64,000 nucleotides of DNA from DASUHT01 sp038230835 (GCA_038230835.1 JBBRMM010000001.1:62001-126000); one strand, 5' to 3'; shown: positions 52,035-60,360, counted from the first letter of the stretch. Notes: generated by a model not told the origin, from the sequence alone. Program-made: numbers and translations.

Positions 52035-52109
52035 TAGACTCCTGGGTCGCTCATGCGGGGCGCGTCGGCGTGCCCGTTCGACGCCGACCCGTCTGCCCGG
52101 AGGCTCGCA

Positions 52110-52223
52110 GTGAAAGTTCGACCCAGCGTACGTCCCATGTGTGAGAAGTGCCGAATCATCCGCCGCCACGGCAACGTGCTGGTGATCTGCACCAATCCCC
52201 GGCACAAGCAGCGTCAGGGCTAG
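52110..52223 (+). CDS. rpmJ: 50S ribosomal protein L36
   Basis: A 37-residue protein (VKVRPSVRPMCEKCRIIRRH, then GNVLVICTNPRHKQRQG) with the zinc ligands Cys, Cys, Cys, His of the C+ form. GTG start at 52110, GGAGG 7 nt upstream. It lies between map and rpsM, where infA-rpmJ is usual. Confidence 0.94.
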   Translation: MKVRPSVRPMCEKCRIIRRHGNVLVICTNPRHKQRQG

Positions 52224-52235
52224 GAGGCCCGCCTT

Positions 52236-52607
52236 ATGGCTCGCATTGCAGGCGTCAACATCCCGCGTGAGAAGCGCGTCGAGATCGGTCTCACGTACAT
52301 CTACGGGATCGGCCGGTCGACCGCGGGTGTCGTGCTCAAGGAGCTCGGTATCAACCCGGACACGAAGGTGCGCGACCTCACCGAGGAAGAGGTGACGCGG
52401 CTGCGAACGCACGTCGACTCGGCGCTCACCGTCGAGGGCGACCTGCGCCGTGAGCGCTCGCAGAACATCAAGCGGCTGATGGAGATCGGCTGCTACCGGG
52501 GCCTGCGGCACCGGCGCGGCCTGCCGGTCAACGGCCAGCGCACCCGCACCAACGCGCGGACGCGAAAAGGCCCGAAGAAGACCGTCGGCAAGCAGCGCAA
52601 GAAGTGA
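52236..52607 (+). CDS. rpsM: 30S ribosomal protein S13
   Basis: A 123-residue 30S-head protein: ARIAGVNIPREKRVEIGLTY, IYGIGRSTAGVVL and the C-terminal RGLPVNGQRTRTNARTRKGP. AGGAGG upstream. Starts the alpha part of the cluster. Confidence 0.97.
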   Translation: MARIAGVNIPREKRVEIGLTYIYGIGRSTAGVVLKELGINPDTKVRDLTEEEVTRLRTHVDSALTVEGDLRRERSQNIKRLMEIGCYRGLRHRRGLPVNGQRTRTNARTRKGPKKTVGKQRKK

Positions 52608-52636
52608 TGACGCTCGTCAGTGAAGGAAAGGACTGA

Positions 52637-53044
52637 ATGCCCCCCGCACCCCGTAGAGGCGGCACCCGTGGCCGCGTCCGCCGTAAGGCCCGCAAGAACA
52701 TCGCCATCGGCCAGGCCCACATCAAGACGTCGTTTAACAACACGCTGGTCGCGCTGACCGACAAGGACGGCGGTGTGATCGTGTGGAAGAGCGCCGGGGC
52801 GGTCGGGTTCAAGGGCTCGCGCAAGTCGACGCCGTTCGCCGCCCAGGTGACCGCCGACGCGGCTGCCCGGGAGGGCATGGAGCACGGCCTGCAGAAGGTC
52901 GAGGTGTTCGTGAAGGGGCCCGGTTCGGGCCGCGAGACCGCGATCCGCTCCCTGCAGGCGGCCGGCCTGGAGATCCTGGGCGTCAAGGACGTCACCCCCC
53001 AGGCGCACAACGGCGTGCGTCCGCGCAAGCGGCGGAGGGTCTGA
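52637..53044 (+). CDS. rpsK: 30S ribosomal protein S11
   Basis: A 135-residue platform protein: NIAIGQAHIKTSFNNTLVAL, VKGPGSGRETAIRSLQAAGL and the basic tail GVRPRKRRRV. GGAAAGGA lies upstream of ATG 52637. Confidence 0.97.
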   Translation: MPPAPRRGGTRGRVRRKARKNIAIGQAHIKTSFNNTLVALTDKDGGVIVWKSAGAVGFKGSRKSTPFAAQVTADAAAREGMEHGLQKVEVFVKGPGSGRETAIRSLQAAGLEILGVKDVTPQAHNGVRPRKRRRV

Positions 53045-53047
53045 GCC

Positions 53048-53668
53048 ATGGCGCGGATGATCGGGCCCAAGTGCAAGCAGTGCCGTCGCGAGAACATGAA
53101 GCTGTTCCTCAAGGGCGAGCGCTGCCTGACCGAGAAGTGTGCCATCGAGCGGCGGGCGTACCCGCCCGGCGAGCACGGCCGCGGCCGCATCAAGCAGTCC
53201 GAATATCTGCTGCAGCTGCGGGAGAAGCAGAAGATGCGCCGCTACTACGGCGTGCTGGAGAGTCAGTTCCGCACGTACTACGAGAAGGCCACCCGGCGAT
53301 CGGGCATCACGGGCGAGAACTTCTTGCGCATGCTCGAGCTGCGCCTGGACAACGTCGTCTACCGGCTCGGCTTCGCGTCGTCGCGGTCACAGGCCCGACA
53401 GCTCGTGCGTCACAACCACTTCGTCGTCAACGGGAGCAAGGTCAACATCCCGTCCTACCAGGTGGCGCCTGACGACGTCATCAGCCTGCGCGAGGGGTCC
53501 GGCGCCAAGCCGGTCGTCAGCGACGCCACCGACCTGACGGCGTCCGTGGCGCCGTGGCTGCAGGCCGACCACGACAACCTGACCGGCAAAGTGCTGCGCC
53601 TGCCCGACCGTGTCGACATCGACACGCCCGTGCAGGAGCAGCTGATCGTCGAGTTCTACTCCAAGTAA
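53048..53668 (+). CDS. rpsD: 30S ribosomal protein S4, zinc-binding form
   Basis: A 206-residue primary assembly protein. The N-terminal zinc motif is CKQCRRENMKLFLKGERC then EKC, the C+ form. The S4 RNA-binding domain (LRLDNVVYRLGFASSRSQAR, QLVRHNHFVVNG) is intact. ATG 53048 lies 3 nt after the rpsK stop. Confidence 0.97.
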   Translation: MARMIGPKCKQCRRENMKLFLKGERCLTEKCAIERRAYPPGEHGRGRIKQSEYLLQLREKQKMRRYYGVLESQFRTYYEKATRRSGITGENFLRMLELRLDNVVYRLGFASSRSQARQLVRHNHFVVNGSKVNIPSYQVAPDDVISLREGSGAKPVVSDATDLTASVAPWLQADHDNLTGKVLRLPDRVDIDTPVQEQLIVEFYSK

Positions 53669-53692
53669 TCATCAAGGGGCGAGTCCGCATAC

Positions 53693-54640
53693 ATGCTTGA
53701 TTTCATACCGAAGATCACATCCGAAGACACCGGCGAGACCGTCGGCACCTTCGTCGTCGAGCCGCTCGACCGCGGCTTTGGATTCACGTTCGGAAACAGC
53801 CTGCGACGGGTGCTGCTGTCGTCGCTCGAGGGCGCCGCGGTCACCTCGGTGAAGATCGAAGGTGTCGCGCACGAGTTCACGGCGGTGCAGGGCGTGCGCG
53901 AGGACGTCATCGACATCATCCTCAACCTCAAGAACCTGATCTGCCGCCTGCACGGTGAGTCGGGCGAAGTCGAGGTGCAGGTGCAGAAGGACGGCCCCGG
54001 GACCGTCAAGGCCTCCGACATCGAGGCTCCTGCTGACCTCGAGATCCTGAATCCCGATCTCGTGATCTGCCATCTGGCCGAGGGTGCGCGGTTCGAGATG
54101 ACGCTGACGATCGCCCGCGGCCGCGGTTATGTCGCCGCCGAGGGCAACAAGGGCCCCGAGACGACCATCGGCGTGATCCCCGTCGATTCCATCTTCTCGC
54201 CCGTGCGGCGCGTCTCGTACGACGTCGACGCCGCGCGCGTCGGCCAGCGCACCGACTTCGACAAGCTCAAGCTCGAGGTGACGACCAACGGCTCGATGAC
54301 GCCCAAGGACGCGGTCAAGGACGCGGCGGAGCTGCTGATCAAGTACCTGTCGATCTTCACCGACATCGACGCTGCCGACCTGGCCCTGCGCCCCGACGGC
54401 GCCGGCGCCGAGGCGGCGGCGCCCAGTGCCCACGGCATGGAGAACATCCTGATCGAGGAGCTCGAGCTGGGGGTGCGCAGCTACAACTGCCTCAAGCGCG
54501 TCGGCATCGAGACGATCGGCGACCTGCTGGCGAAGAGTGAGGCTGAGCTGGCGGCCATCCCCAACTTCGGCAAGAAGTCGATCGAAGAAGTGAAGGAGAC
54601 CCTGTCCGCCCATGGCCTGCACCTGAAGGGCGGCGAATGA
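53693..54640 (+). CDS. rpoA: DNA-directed RNA polymerase subunit alpha
   Basis: A 315-residue subunit. The N-terminal dimerisation domain (FVVEPLDRGFGFTFGNSLRR) nucleates polymerase assembly; the C-terminal domain (IEELELGVRSYNCLKRVGIE, then PNFGKKSIEEVKETL) contacts UP elements and activators. ATG 53693 lies 24 nt after rpsD; stop overlaps rplQ (ATGA). Confidence 0.97.
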   Translation: MLDFIPKITSEDTGETVGTFVVEPLDRGFGFTFGNSLRRVLLSSLEGAAVTSVKIEGVAHEFTAVQGVREDVIDIILNLKNLICRLHGESGEVEVQVQKDGPGTVKASDIEAPADLEILNPDLVICHLAEGARFEMTLTIARGRGYVAAEGNKGPETTIGVIPVDSIFSPVRRVSYDVDAARVGQRTDFDKLKLEVTTNGSMTPKDAVKDAAELLIKYLSIFTDIDAADLALRPDGAGAEAAAPSAHGMENILIEELELGVRSYNCLKRVGIETIGDLLAKSEAELAAIPNFGKKSIEEVKETLSAHGLHLKGGE

Positions 54641-55020
54641 GGCATCAGCGGACAGGCCGCAAGCTGGGGCGCGACTCCGCGCATCGCAAGGCGCTGTTCT
54701 CGAACATGGCCGGCTCGCTGTTCGAGCACGGCCGGATCCGCACCACGGAGGCCAAGGCCAAGGAGCTGCGCCCGATCGCCGAGAAGCTGATCACGCTCGC
54801 CCGCACCGACCCGGCGAACGTCGCGGCGCAGCGTCAGGCGGTGGCCTACCTGCGCTCGAAGGACGCGGTGCACAACCTGTTCCACCGGGTCGCACCACGG
54901 TTCGTCGACCGCCCCGGCGGCTACACGCGGATCGTCAAGATCGGGCCGCGCCCGGGGGACGCTGCCCCCATGGTGTACATCGAGCTTGTCGACCACGAGC
55001 CCGTCGCCTCGGCGCGTTGA
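54637..55020 (+). CDS. rplQ: 50S ribosomal protein L17
   Basis: A 127-residue protein near the tunnel exit: MRHQRTGRKLGRDSAHRKAL, the helix RIRTTEAKAKELRPIAEKLI and GGYTRIVKIGPRPGDAAPMV. ATG overlaps the rpoA stop. Last ribosomal gene of the cluster. Confidence 0.97.
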   Translation: MRHQRTGRKLGRDSAHRKALFSNMAGSLFEHGRIRTTEAKAKELRPIAEKLITLARTDPANVAAQRQAVAYLRSKDAVHNLFHRVAPRFVDRPGGYTRIVKIGPRPGDAAPMVYIELVDHEPVASAR

Positions 55021-55033
55021 CCGGCGGTTCACG

Positions 55034-55333
55034 GTGCTGACCGAGCTGCGGGAGTACGTCGTCCGGCCCGGCGCGATGGCCGACTTCGTGCGTGTCTTCA
55101 CCGAGCAGGTGGTGCCGCTGCGGCGACGGTTCGGCTTCCGGGTCGAGGGCGTGTGGGTGGACGAGCCCGGCGACCGCTTCGTGTGGGTGGTCAGCCATCC
55201 GGCCCCGGACGGCTGGGAGGCCGCGGTGGGTGTGTACCAGGAGGCGCGAGTCCAGAGCGTCCACCCCGACCCGACCAGCTTCCTGGCCGAGGTGAAGACG
55301 TCCCTGGTGACGCCGCTCGACGTCGTCGGCTGA
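55034..55333 (+). CDS. NIPSNAP-like dimeric alpha/beta barrel protein
   Basis: A 99-residue protein starting at GTG 55034 (LTELREYVVRPGAMADFVRV). The pattern strand-helix-strand, LRRRFGFRVEGVWVDEPGD then FVWVVSHPAPDGWEAAV, matches NIPSNAP-family or ABM-like barrels. Function unknown. It sits 13 nt after rplQ and overlaps truA, so it is probably co-transcribed with both. Confidence 0.65.
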   Translation: MLTELREYVVRPGAMADFVRVFTEQVVPLRRRFGFRVEGVWVDEPGDRFVWVVSHPAPDGWEAAVGVYQEARVQSVHPDPTSFLAEVKTSLVTPLDVVG

Positions 55334-56016
55334 CCGTCGCCTACGACGGCACCGAGTTTCGCGGTTGGGCCGTGCAGCCACGCCTGCGCACCGTGTGCGG
55401 CGAGCTCGCGCGGGCGCTGGAGGTCGAGCCGCGGGCGCTGACCGTGGCCGGGCGCACCGACGCCGGGGTGCACGCAGCGGCCAACGTCGTCTCCTTCGAC
55501 ATCGAGCGTGCGCCCACGGTGGGAGAGTTGAACGGGCGGCTACCGGTCGATCTGGCGGCGGTCGCCATCGAGGACGCCGCACCCGACTTCGACGCTCGCG
55601 CCGGGGCTCGTTCCCGCTCCTACGTGTACCGCATCCGTGCGGGGCAGGCGACCGACCCTTTCCGCGCCCGCTACGAACTGCACCACCCGTATCCCATCGA
55701 TCGTGCCGCGCTCGACGCCTGCGCACATGCGATCGCCGGTCGGCACGACTTCCGTGCGTTCACCCCGACCGAGACCCGCCATGTCTTCTTCGAGCGCACC
55801 GTGCTGGCGTGCGAGTGGGTGGGCGACGGCGTTCGCCTGGAGTTTCGGATCACCGCCGACGCGCTGCTCCGGCACATGGTGCGGACGCTCGTGGGGACGA
55901 TGCTCGAGCGCCCAGAGCCCGAGCTCTTCCAGCGGCTTCTCGAAGGGGCGCCGCGGGCGCTCGCGGGCCGCACAGCCCGGCCTCACGGCCTGACGCTGGT
56001 GGCCGTCACGTATTGA
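55330..56016 (+). CDS. truA: tRNA pseudouridine(38-40) synthase TruA
   Basis: A 228-residue enzyme that modifies the tRNA anticodon stem. The N-terminal strand TVAYDGTEFRGWAVQPRLRT and the catalytic Asp in AGRTDAGVHA are present, with FMVRTLVG-type C-terminal residues (LLRHMVRTLVGTML). No ATG, GTG or TTG lies in frame between the previous gene's interior and the conserved start, so CTG 55330, overlapping the upstream TGA as CTGA, appears to be the start codon. Confidence 0.88.
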   Translation: MTVAYDGTEFRGWAVQPRLRTVCGELARALEVEPRALTVAGRTDAGVHAAANVVSFDIERAPTVGELNGRLPVDLAAVAIEDAAPDFDARAGARSRSYVYRIRAGQATDPFRARYELHHPYPIDRAALDACAHAIAGRHDFRAFTPTETRHVFFERTVLACEWVGDGVRLEFRITADALLRHMVRTLVGTMLERPEPELFQRLLEGAPRALAGRTARPHGLTLVAVTY

Positions 56017-56100
56017 TCGGTCGATCTCCACGTTCCCTCAGGCAGGGGGTGGCCATGCGCTCCCAAGGAACAACCGACTTGCGGCTACCGTAAGCGTCGC

Positions 56101-56877
56101 ATGCGGATCCTGCTCACCAACGACGACGGCATCACCTCTCGCGGGCTCTATGCCGCCAAGCGGGCGCTCGAGCCGGTGGGTGACGTGGCGGTGATCGCAC
56201 CCGACTCGAACCGCAGCGCCGTCGGCCGGGGAATCACGATCCATCGCTCGCTGACGGTGACCGAGGTCAGGCTGCGCGACGGCTCGGTCGGGTTCGCGAC
56301 CGACGGCACCCCGGTCGACTGTGTGCGGTTCGCCGACCTGGGGCTGGTCGGGGAGCGCCCGGATCTGATCGTGTCGGGCATCAATTACGGCGTCAACCTC
56401 GGCGACGACGTCAGCTACTCGGGGACGGTGGCGGCCGCATTCGAGGGCATCATCCTCGGGATCCCGGCGATTGCGATCTCGCAGCAGAGCCTCGAGCCCG
56501 AGCTCGACTTCCGGCGCAAGGAGGCCTTCGACTTCACCCCCGCCGCACGGTTTCTGCCGGTGCTGATCGGCGAGCTGATCGAGCGCGGACTGCCCGACCG
56601 GACGATCCTCAACGTCAACGTCCCCCGACCGCCGGTGGCCGGCGTCAGCGTCGCCCGGCTGGGCCGGCGCATCTATCGCGACCGCCTGGAGCTGGAGGCC
56701 GACGACGAGGGCCGCCGGCGCTACCACATCTACGGCGACGATCCCTCCTACCACGACGAGCCCGACACCGACTTCCGCGCGCTCGCCGAGGGCCGCATCG
56801 CCGTGACGCCGATTCATCTCGACCTGACCGAGGAATCCGCCATGATCGCGTTGAGGAGCTGGCGGTTCGCGGTATGA
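56101..56877 (+). CDS. surE: 5'/3'-nucleotidase SurE
   Basis: A 258-residue survival-protein-E family phosphatase. The metal-binding N-terminus RILLTNDDGI, the Ser of NRSAVG, TDGTPVDCV and the SGINYGVNLGDDVSYSGTVA loop are intact. It dephosphorylates nucleoside monophosphates and related substrates in this family. Transcribed in the same direction as truA, 84 bp away. Confidence 0.93.
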   Translation: MRILLTNDDGITSRGLYAAKRALEPVGDVAVIAPDSNRSAVGRGITIHRSLTVTEVRLRDGSVGFATDGTPVDCVRFADLGLVGERPDLIVSGINYGVNLGDDVSYSGTVAAAFEGIILGIPAIAISQQSLEPELDFRRKEAFDFTPAARFLPVLIGELIERGLPDRTILNVNVPRPPVAGVSVARLGRRIYRDRLELEADDEGRRRYHIYGDDPSYHDEPDTDFRALAEGRIAVTPIHLDLTEESAMIALRSWRFAV

Positions 56878-56882
56878 ATCGG

Positions 56883-56910
56883 TTTGCAGGCTCGACATCT
56901 GCGGTATATT
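56883..56910 (+). promoter_or_regulatory. promoter of the 56942 secreted protein gene
   Basis: TTTGCA (56883-56888), a 16 bp spacer and TATATT (56905-56910), followed by the strong ribosome binding site AAAAGGGGGG just before the ATG. Confidence 0.5.
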
Positions 56911-56941
56911 CGACCCGGCGGGCTCCACAAAAGGGGGGAAG

Positions 56942-57712
56942 ATGAAGATCGTACGATTCGCTCTCGTGCTGCCGGCGGCCATCTGCTGTGTGCTGCTGGG
57001 CGCGGGGACAGCCGGCGCGTCCGGTACCACGGGCGCTCAGTTCGGTAACGTCACATGTGCCGGCGGCAACATCCATTCGGGTACATACCACTCGCTGACG
57101 GTCGCCGCCGGCGCCGTGTGCAGGGTGGGCGGCAGGGCCACCGTCACGGTGCTGGAGAACCTGGTGATCGCACCCGGCGGCGGCCTCAACGCGGTGACGC
57201 TCGGCACGCTGACCGTTGAGGACAACTTGATCGTCGAAAACGGCGGCATCCTCGGCCTGGGCTGCTCGCCGGCCGCAGGTTGCAAGGGCACCTCCAGCGA
57301 CTCGGTCGGCGGCTTCCTCTATGCCGACCACCCGCTGGCGGTGATCGCCCACAGTAACTCGATCGGCGGCAACGTCACGGTCATCGGCGGCGGCGGCGGC
57401 CTCGACTGCAGCTCGGGCGCGCTCTTCGGCGGCCCTCCGTTCACGACCTTCGAGGACAACACCATCGGCGGGTCGGTCAACTGGGCCCACATGAGCACCT
57501 GCTGGGGCGGACTGTTCCGCAATCAGGTGCACGGCAACGTTGCCTTCAACGACAACCACACGGGCGATCCCGACGGCAACGAGATCCAGACCAACACGAT
57601 CGGCGGGAACCTCGCCTGCTACAACAACACACCGGCGCCGCAACAGGGTGACTCGCAGGGTCAGCCGAATGTGGTCGGCGGTTCGAAGCTCGGTCAGTGC
57701 AAGGCGCTGTGA
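56942..57712 (+). CDS. secreted repeat protein with NxIGGN motifs
   Basis: A 256-residue exported protein. The signal peptide (IVRFALVLPAAICCVLLGAG) ends near TAGASG. The mature part repeats short strand-turn units such as SNSIGGNVTVIGG, DNTIGGSVNW, RNQVHGNVAFND and TNTIGGNLACYN at 20-30 residue spacing, which suggests a right-handed beta-helix. Paired cysteines (GCSPAAGC, CAGG, LACYNN) may form disulfides. No catalytic residues stand out. Perhaps a cell-surface or matrix protein; function unknown. Confidence 0.65.
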   Translation: MKIVRFALVLPAAICCVLLGAGTAGASGTTGAQFGNVTCAGGNIHSGTYHSLTVAAGAVCRVGGRATVTVLENLVIAPGGGLNAVTLGTLTVEDNLIVENGGILGLGCSPAAGCKGTSSDSVGGFLYADHPLAVIAHSNSIGGNVTVIGGGGGLDCSSGALFGGPPFTTFEDNTIGGSVNWAHMSTCWGGLFRNQVHGNVAFNDNHTGDPDGNEIQTNTIGGNLACYNNTPAPQQGDSQGQPNVVGGSKLGQCKAL

Positions 57713-57724
57713 GCTGATTTCACG

Positions 57725-58900
57725 CTACGTGGTGGCCTGAGAGACCGCCACGCAGAGACCGAAGGCCATGAGGACGACAGCCACGCTGGTGGCGACCAGA
57801 TCGGTCGCCACCAGCGTGCGGTGTCGGCGCGCGTAGAGGGGGTAGGCTGCGAACGCGATCGCCTGCGAGACGAACAGCGCCACCAAAGCCAGCGTCAGGG
57901 CATGGTCGTACAGGTGCCCCGGGTCAGTCAGAGTCGCCACGTCCGCGGTGACGAACAGGCCGCCGACGAGGAGGGCGCCGCGGCGCACGGGGAGGCCGGT
58001 CATCGCCCGCAGAAGCCGGGTGAGCGCGATGTATTCGGCAATGATCAGGGCGGCCACACTCGCGGCGACTCCTGCCAGAAGCAGTGCGGCGAAACCGGGA
58101 CCGGCGTAGATCCGGGCGAACGTGTAGCCGGGTACCGGCAGGGACGCGACGGCCGAGCTCGCGAGCCCGGAGTAGGCGAACGACCCGCCCACCGCGAGCG
58201 CCGCGGCGGCCGCAACGGCGCCGGCGAGCGTGCGGCGGATGGTTCGCGTGCCGCCCGCGACCTCCCCGCCCAGGTACAGCGGAAGGCTCGCGCACACGAA
58301 CAGCAGCGCCACGTTGGCGGCCCCGCGGGCAACCTGGTGGCTATCGCCCGCCGCGGCCCAGCTCACGGTTCCGACACCGTCGCGCAAGACCACGGCGAAC
58401 ACCGCCAGCACCAGCACCTGGGCCACTCCGATGGCCGCCACCAACCACAGCGCGACCCGCTCGCGACCGGCCACCAGACCGACCACGACAAGCGGCGACA
58501 GCGCCTGGATCCAGCCCCGGTAGGGGACGATGCCGGGGAACCCGACCGGCAGCACGTCGTAGGCGAGAAACGTCACCGTTGCCGGCAGGTAGAGGAAGTA
58601 GCTGATTGCCCACACCGTCCCGTGGACGCGTGCGACCCGTGTCCCAGCGGCCTGGCGAGTGAATTCGTACAGGCCGCCGTCCGATGCGATGTATGCCGAG
58701 TACCGCATCCAGACCACGAGCGGCGCGACGAACAGCGCCGCTCCCGCCGCGACCACCAGGCCGGTGGATCCGATTGCGGTGCCGCCGACCGCGTCGGGGA
58801 TGAACAGTGCGACCAGCGCCAGCGGGCCGCCGACCGAGGCCAGCGCGAAACCGGCGAACAGATACCGGGGGAGCGGCCGCACGGCCGGGAGCTGGGTCAC
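57725..58900 (-). CDS. APC-superfamily amino acid permease-like transporter
   Basis: A 391-residue membrane protein with ten to twelve hydrophobic spans. The first span has SVGGPLALVALFIPDAVG and later GGLYEFTRQAAG, the helix I and helix II-III patterns of APC transporters. The substrate is probably an amino acid or amine. The GTG start at 58900 has no ribosome binding site, but a TAGACT box lies 7 nt upstream on the minus strand, which suggests a leaderless mRNA. A 165 bp inverted-repeat element lies 44 bp upstream. Confidence 0.75.
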   Translation of the reverse strand: MTQLPAVRPLPRYLFAGFALASVGGPLALVALFIPDAVGGTAIGSTGLVVAAGAALFVAPLVVWMRYSAYIASDGGLYEFTRQAAGTRVARVHGTVWAISYFLYLPATVTFLAYDVLPVGFPGIVPYRGWIQALSPLVVVGLVAGRERVALWLVAAIGVAQVLVLAVFAVVLRDGVGTVSWAAAGDSHQVARGAANVALLFVCASLPLYLGGEVAGGTRTIRRTLAGAVAAAAALAVGGSFAYSGLASSAVASLPVPGYTFARIYAGPGFAALLLAGVAASVAALIIAEYIALTRLLRAMTGLPVRRGALLVGGLFVTADVATLTDPGHLYDHALTLALVALFVSQAIAFAAYPLYARRHRTLVATDLVATSVAVVLMAFGLCVAVSQATT

Positions 58901-58944
58901 GCCGGGAGTCTAGTGAGGCGCCCGAGGGTCGCCGCGGCCACCTG

Positions 58945-59109
58945 AGAGCCTATGCCGGTAGGGCACGCGGCGTCTCGCGGCGTCATCGCGTCGCCCTGGC
59001 GCACCGTGCCGACGCGTCCATATTCACCAATATGAACGCGCCGTCCCGGCACGCCATTGCTCGCACTGCCACTCGCGGGCCATTCACGCGACCTACCGGC
59101 ATAGGCTCT
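58945..59109. repeat. 165 bp element bounded by 18 bp perfect inverted repeats, internally structured
   Basis: AGAGCCTATGCCGGTAGG (58945-58962) and CCTACCGGCATAGGCTCT (59092-59109) are exact reverse complements separated by 129 bp. Inside, read on the minus strand, CGCGTTCATATT-GGTG-AATATGGACGCG folds as a 12 bp stem (one U-G), extended by GTGCCG/CGGCAC and TGGCG/CGCCA. The element is the likely 5' region of the APC permease transcript or a MITE-like insertion; no target duplication is visible. The right arm contains the stop codon of the cupredoxin gene. Confidence 0.65.
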
Positions 59110-59608
59110 ACGCCCAGGCGCCGCCCGAGCTCGAGCCACCGCCGCTCGAGGCGGGAGGTGTCGTGGTACCGCCGGACGTGCCTCCCGAGCCGACCGTCAC
59201 CGGCAGCGTCATCCCGGCGGACTTGTGCAGCGAGCAGAAGAACGTGTACGCCCCGTTGGCCAGCGTGACCGTCAGCGTCCGCTTCTGTCCCGAGGGGAAC
59301 GTGCCGGTCGACTGGGCCGCCACGCCTGGTCCGTCCACCGTCAGGTTGTGCGAGGACGGCCCGTCATTGGTGACGGTGATCGCGTAGGTTCCCGGCTTCA
59401 GCGACTGCGACCCGGCGAGTGTCACCGAGAAGTCCTTCAGTGTGATGTTGAGTGGGGTACCGCCCGACGCGACGACACCCGTGCCGGTCGTGGTCGACGG
59501 AGTGGTGGACGTGCTCGAGGAGCTTCCGCACGCGACCAGGGCGAGTGCGAGCGCGGCTGCCGAAGCCGCGGCGAGGGGTGTGCGCAGGTCGTGCCGGGTG
59601 AGGTTCAT
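59108..59608 (-). CDS. cupredoxin-like lipoprotein
   Basis: A 166-residue exported protein. The signal peptide ends in the lipobox LVACGS, followed by a Ser/Thr linker. The C-terminal plastocyanin-like fold keeps the type 1 copper ligands: His in SSHNLTVDG, and Cys, His and Met in YTFFCSLHKSAGM. It probably carries electrons or copper outside the membrane. The start ATG 59608 gives a proper signal peptide; an upstream in-frame start at 59662 would not. A Gly/Ser-rich tail ends inside the 18 bp inverted repeat. Confidence 0.85.
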   Translation of the reverse strand: MNLTRHDLRTPLAAASAAALALALVACGSSSSTSTTPSTTTGTGVVASGGTPLNITLKDFSVTLAGSQSLKPGTYAITVTNDGPSSHNLTVDGPGVAAQSTGTFPSGQKRTLTVTLANGAYTFFCSLHKSAGMTLPVTVGSGGTSGGTTTPPASSGGGSSSGGAWA

Positions 59609-59640
59609 ATCCCGGGTACCCGGCCGGCGCCGGTTTGGAT

Positions 59641-59672
59641 TGCCTGACGTGTTGCCGGTCACACGTCAGGCA
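59641..59672. promoter_or_regulatory. 12 bp perfect inverted repeat in a divergent promoter region
   Basis: TGCCTGACGTGT and ACACGTCAGGCA flank an 8 nt loop between the divergent cupredoxin and HAD genes. It could be an operator for a dimeric regulator or a REP-like hairpin. A TACAAT -10 box (59678-59683) follows and lies 8 nt before the HAD start. Confidence 0.5.
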
Positions 59673-59691
59673 CCCACTACAATTACCCGAC

Positions 59692-60360
59692 ATGGAGTCG
59701 GAGAGCGAGAACGCGCGCCGCTGGCGCGAGGGGTGGCGGCCGGCGACCTGGCTCTTCGACTTCGACGGGACGCTGGTCGACTCGGTGGAACTGATGATGG
59801 CGTCATTTCGCCATGCCGCCGAACAGGTGCTGGGTCAGGCACCCCCCGACGAGGAGTTGCGGCGCGGTATCGGTCGGCCGCTGATCGATCAGATGCGCAC
59901 GCTCGACGCGCACCGCGCCGACCAGTTGTTCGACGCCTACCTGGCACACAACCTCGCCCATCATGCCGACCTTCTGCGGCCGTACCCCGGGGTCGACCGG
60001 CTGCTGGACACGCTGTCGGCCGCGGGCCGGCGGCTGGGGATCGTGACCTCGAAGCGGCGCGACAGCGTCGAGTTGGGCATCCAGTTGCTCGGCATCGACA
60101 CCGAGTTCGCCGCGATCGTGACCTGGGAGGACACCGAGCGCCACAAGCCCACCCCCGATCCGGTGCTGCGAGCGCTCGAGCTGCTTGGCGCCGACCCCGG
60201 CGACGCGATCTACATCGGCGACTCGGCCTGGGACATCCGCTCCGGCCGTGCCGCCGGTGTCGTCACCGCCGCTGCGTTGTGGGGCGCCGCTCCGGCGCAG
60301 GAGCTGATCGCCGAGCGGCCTGACCTGGCCTTCGCGGCGGCGGAGGAGCTGGCGCCATGA
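59692..60360 (+). CDS. HAD-superfamily phosphatase, phosphoglycolate-phosphatase-like
   Basis: A 222-residue HAD hydrolase with motif I LFDFDGTLVDS, a helical cap, motif II-III (GIVTSKRR, HKPTPDPVLRALEL) and motif IV GDSAWDIRSGRAAG. Closest in pattern to PpaX/Gph-type phosphatases; the substrate cannot be read from sequence. ATG 59692 is 8 nt after a -10 box, probably leaderless. Its stop overlaps ligA (ATGA). Confidence 0.85.
   Translation: MESESENARRWREGWRPATWLFDFDGTLVDSVELMMASFRHAAEQVLGQAPPDEELRRGIGRPLIDQMRTLDAHRADQLFDAYLAHNLAHHADLLRPYPGVDRLLDTLSAAGRRLGIVTSKRRDSVELGIQLLGIDTEFAAIVTWEDTERHKPTPDPVLRALELLGADPGDAIYIGDSAWDIRSGRAAGVVTAAALWGAAPAQELIAERPDLAFAAAEELAP

Noticed and set aside
52012..52040. 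Promoter for rpmJ-rpsM from the TAGACT box at 52035
   Set aside because: No -35 element at a workable spacing, so I do not call it.
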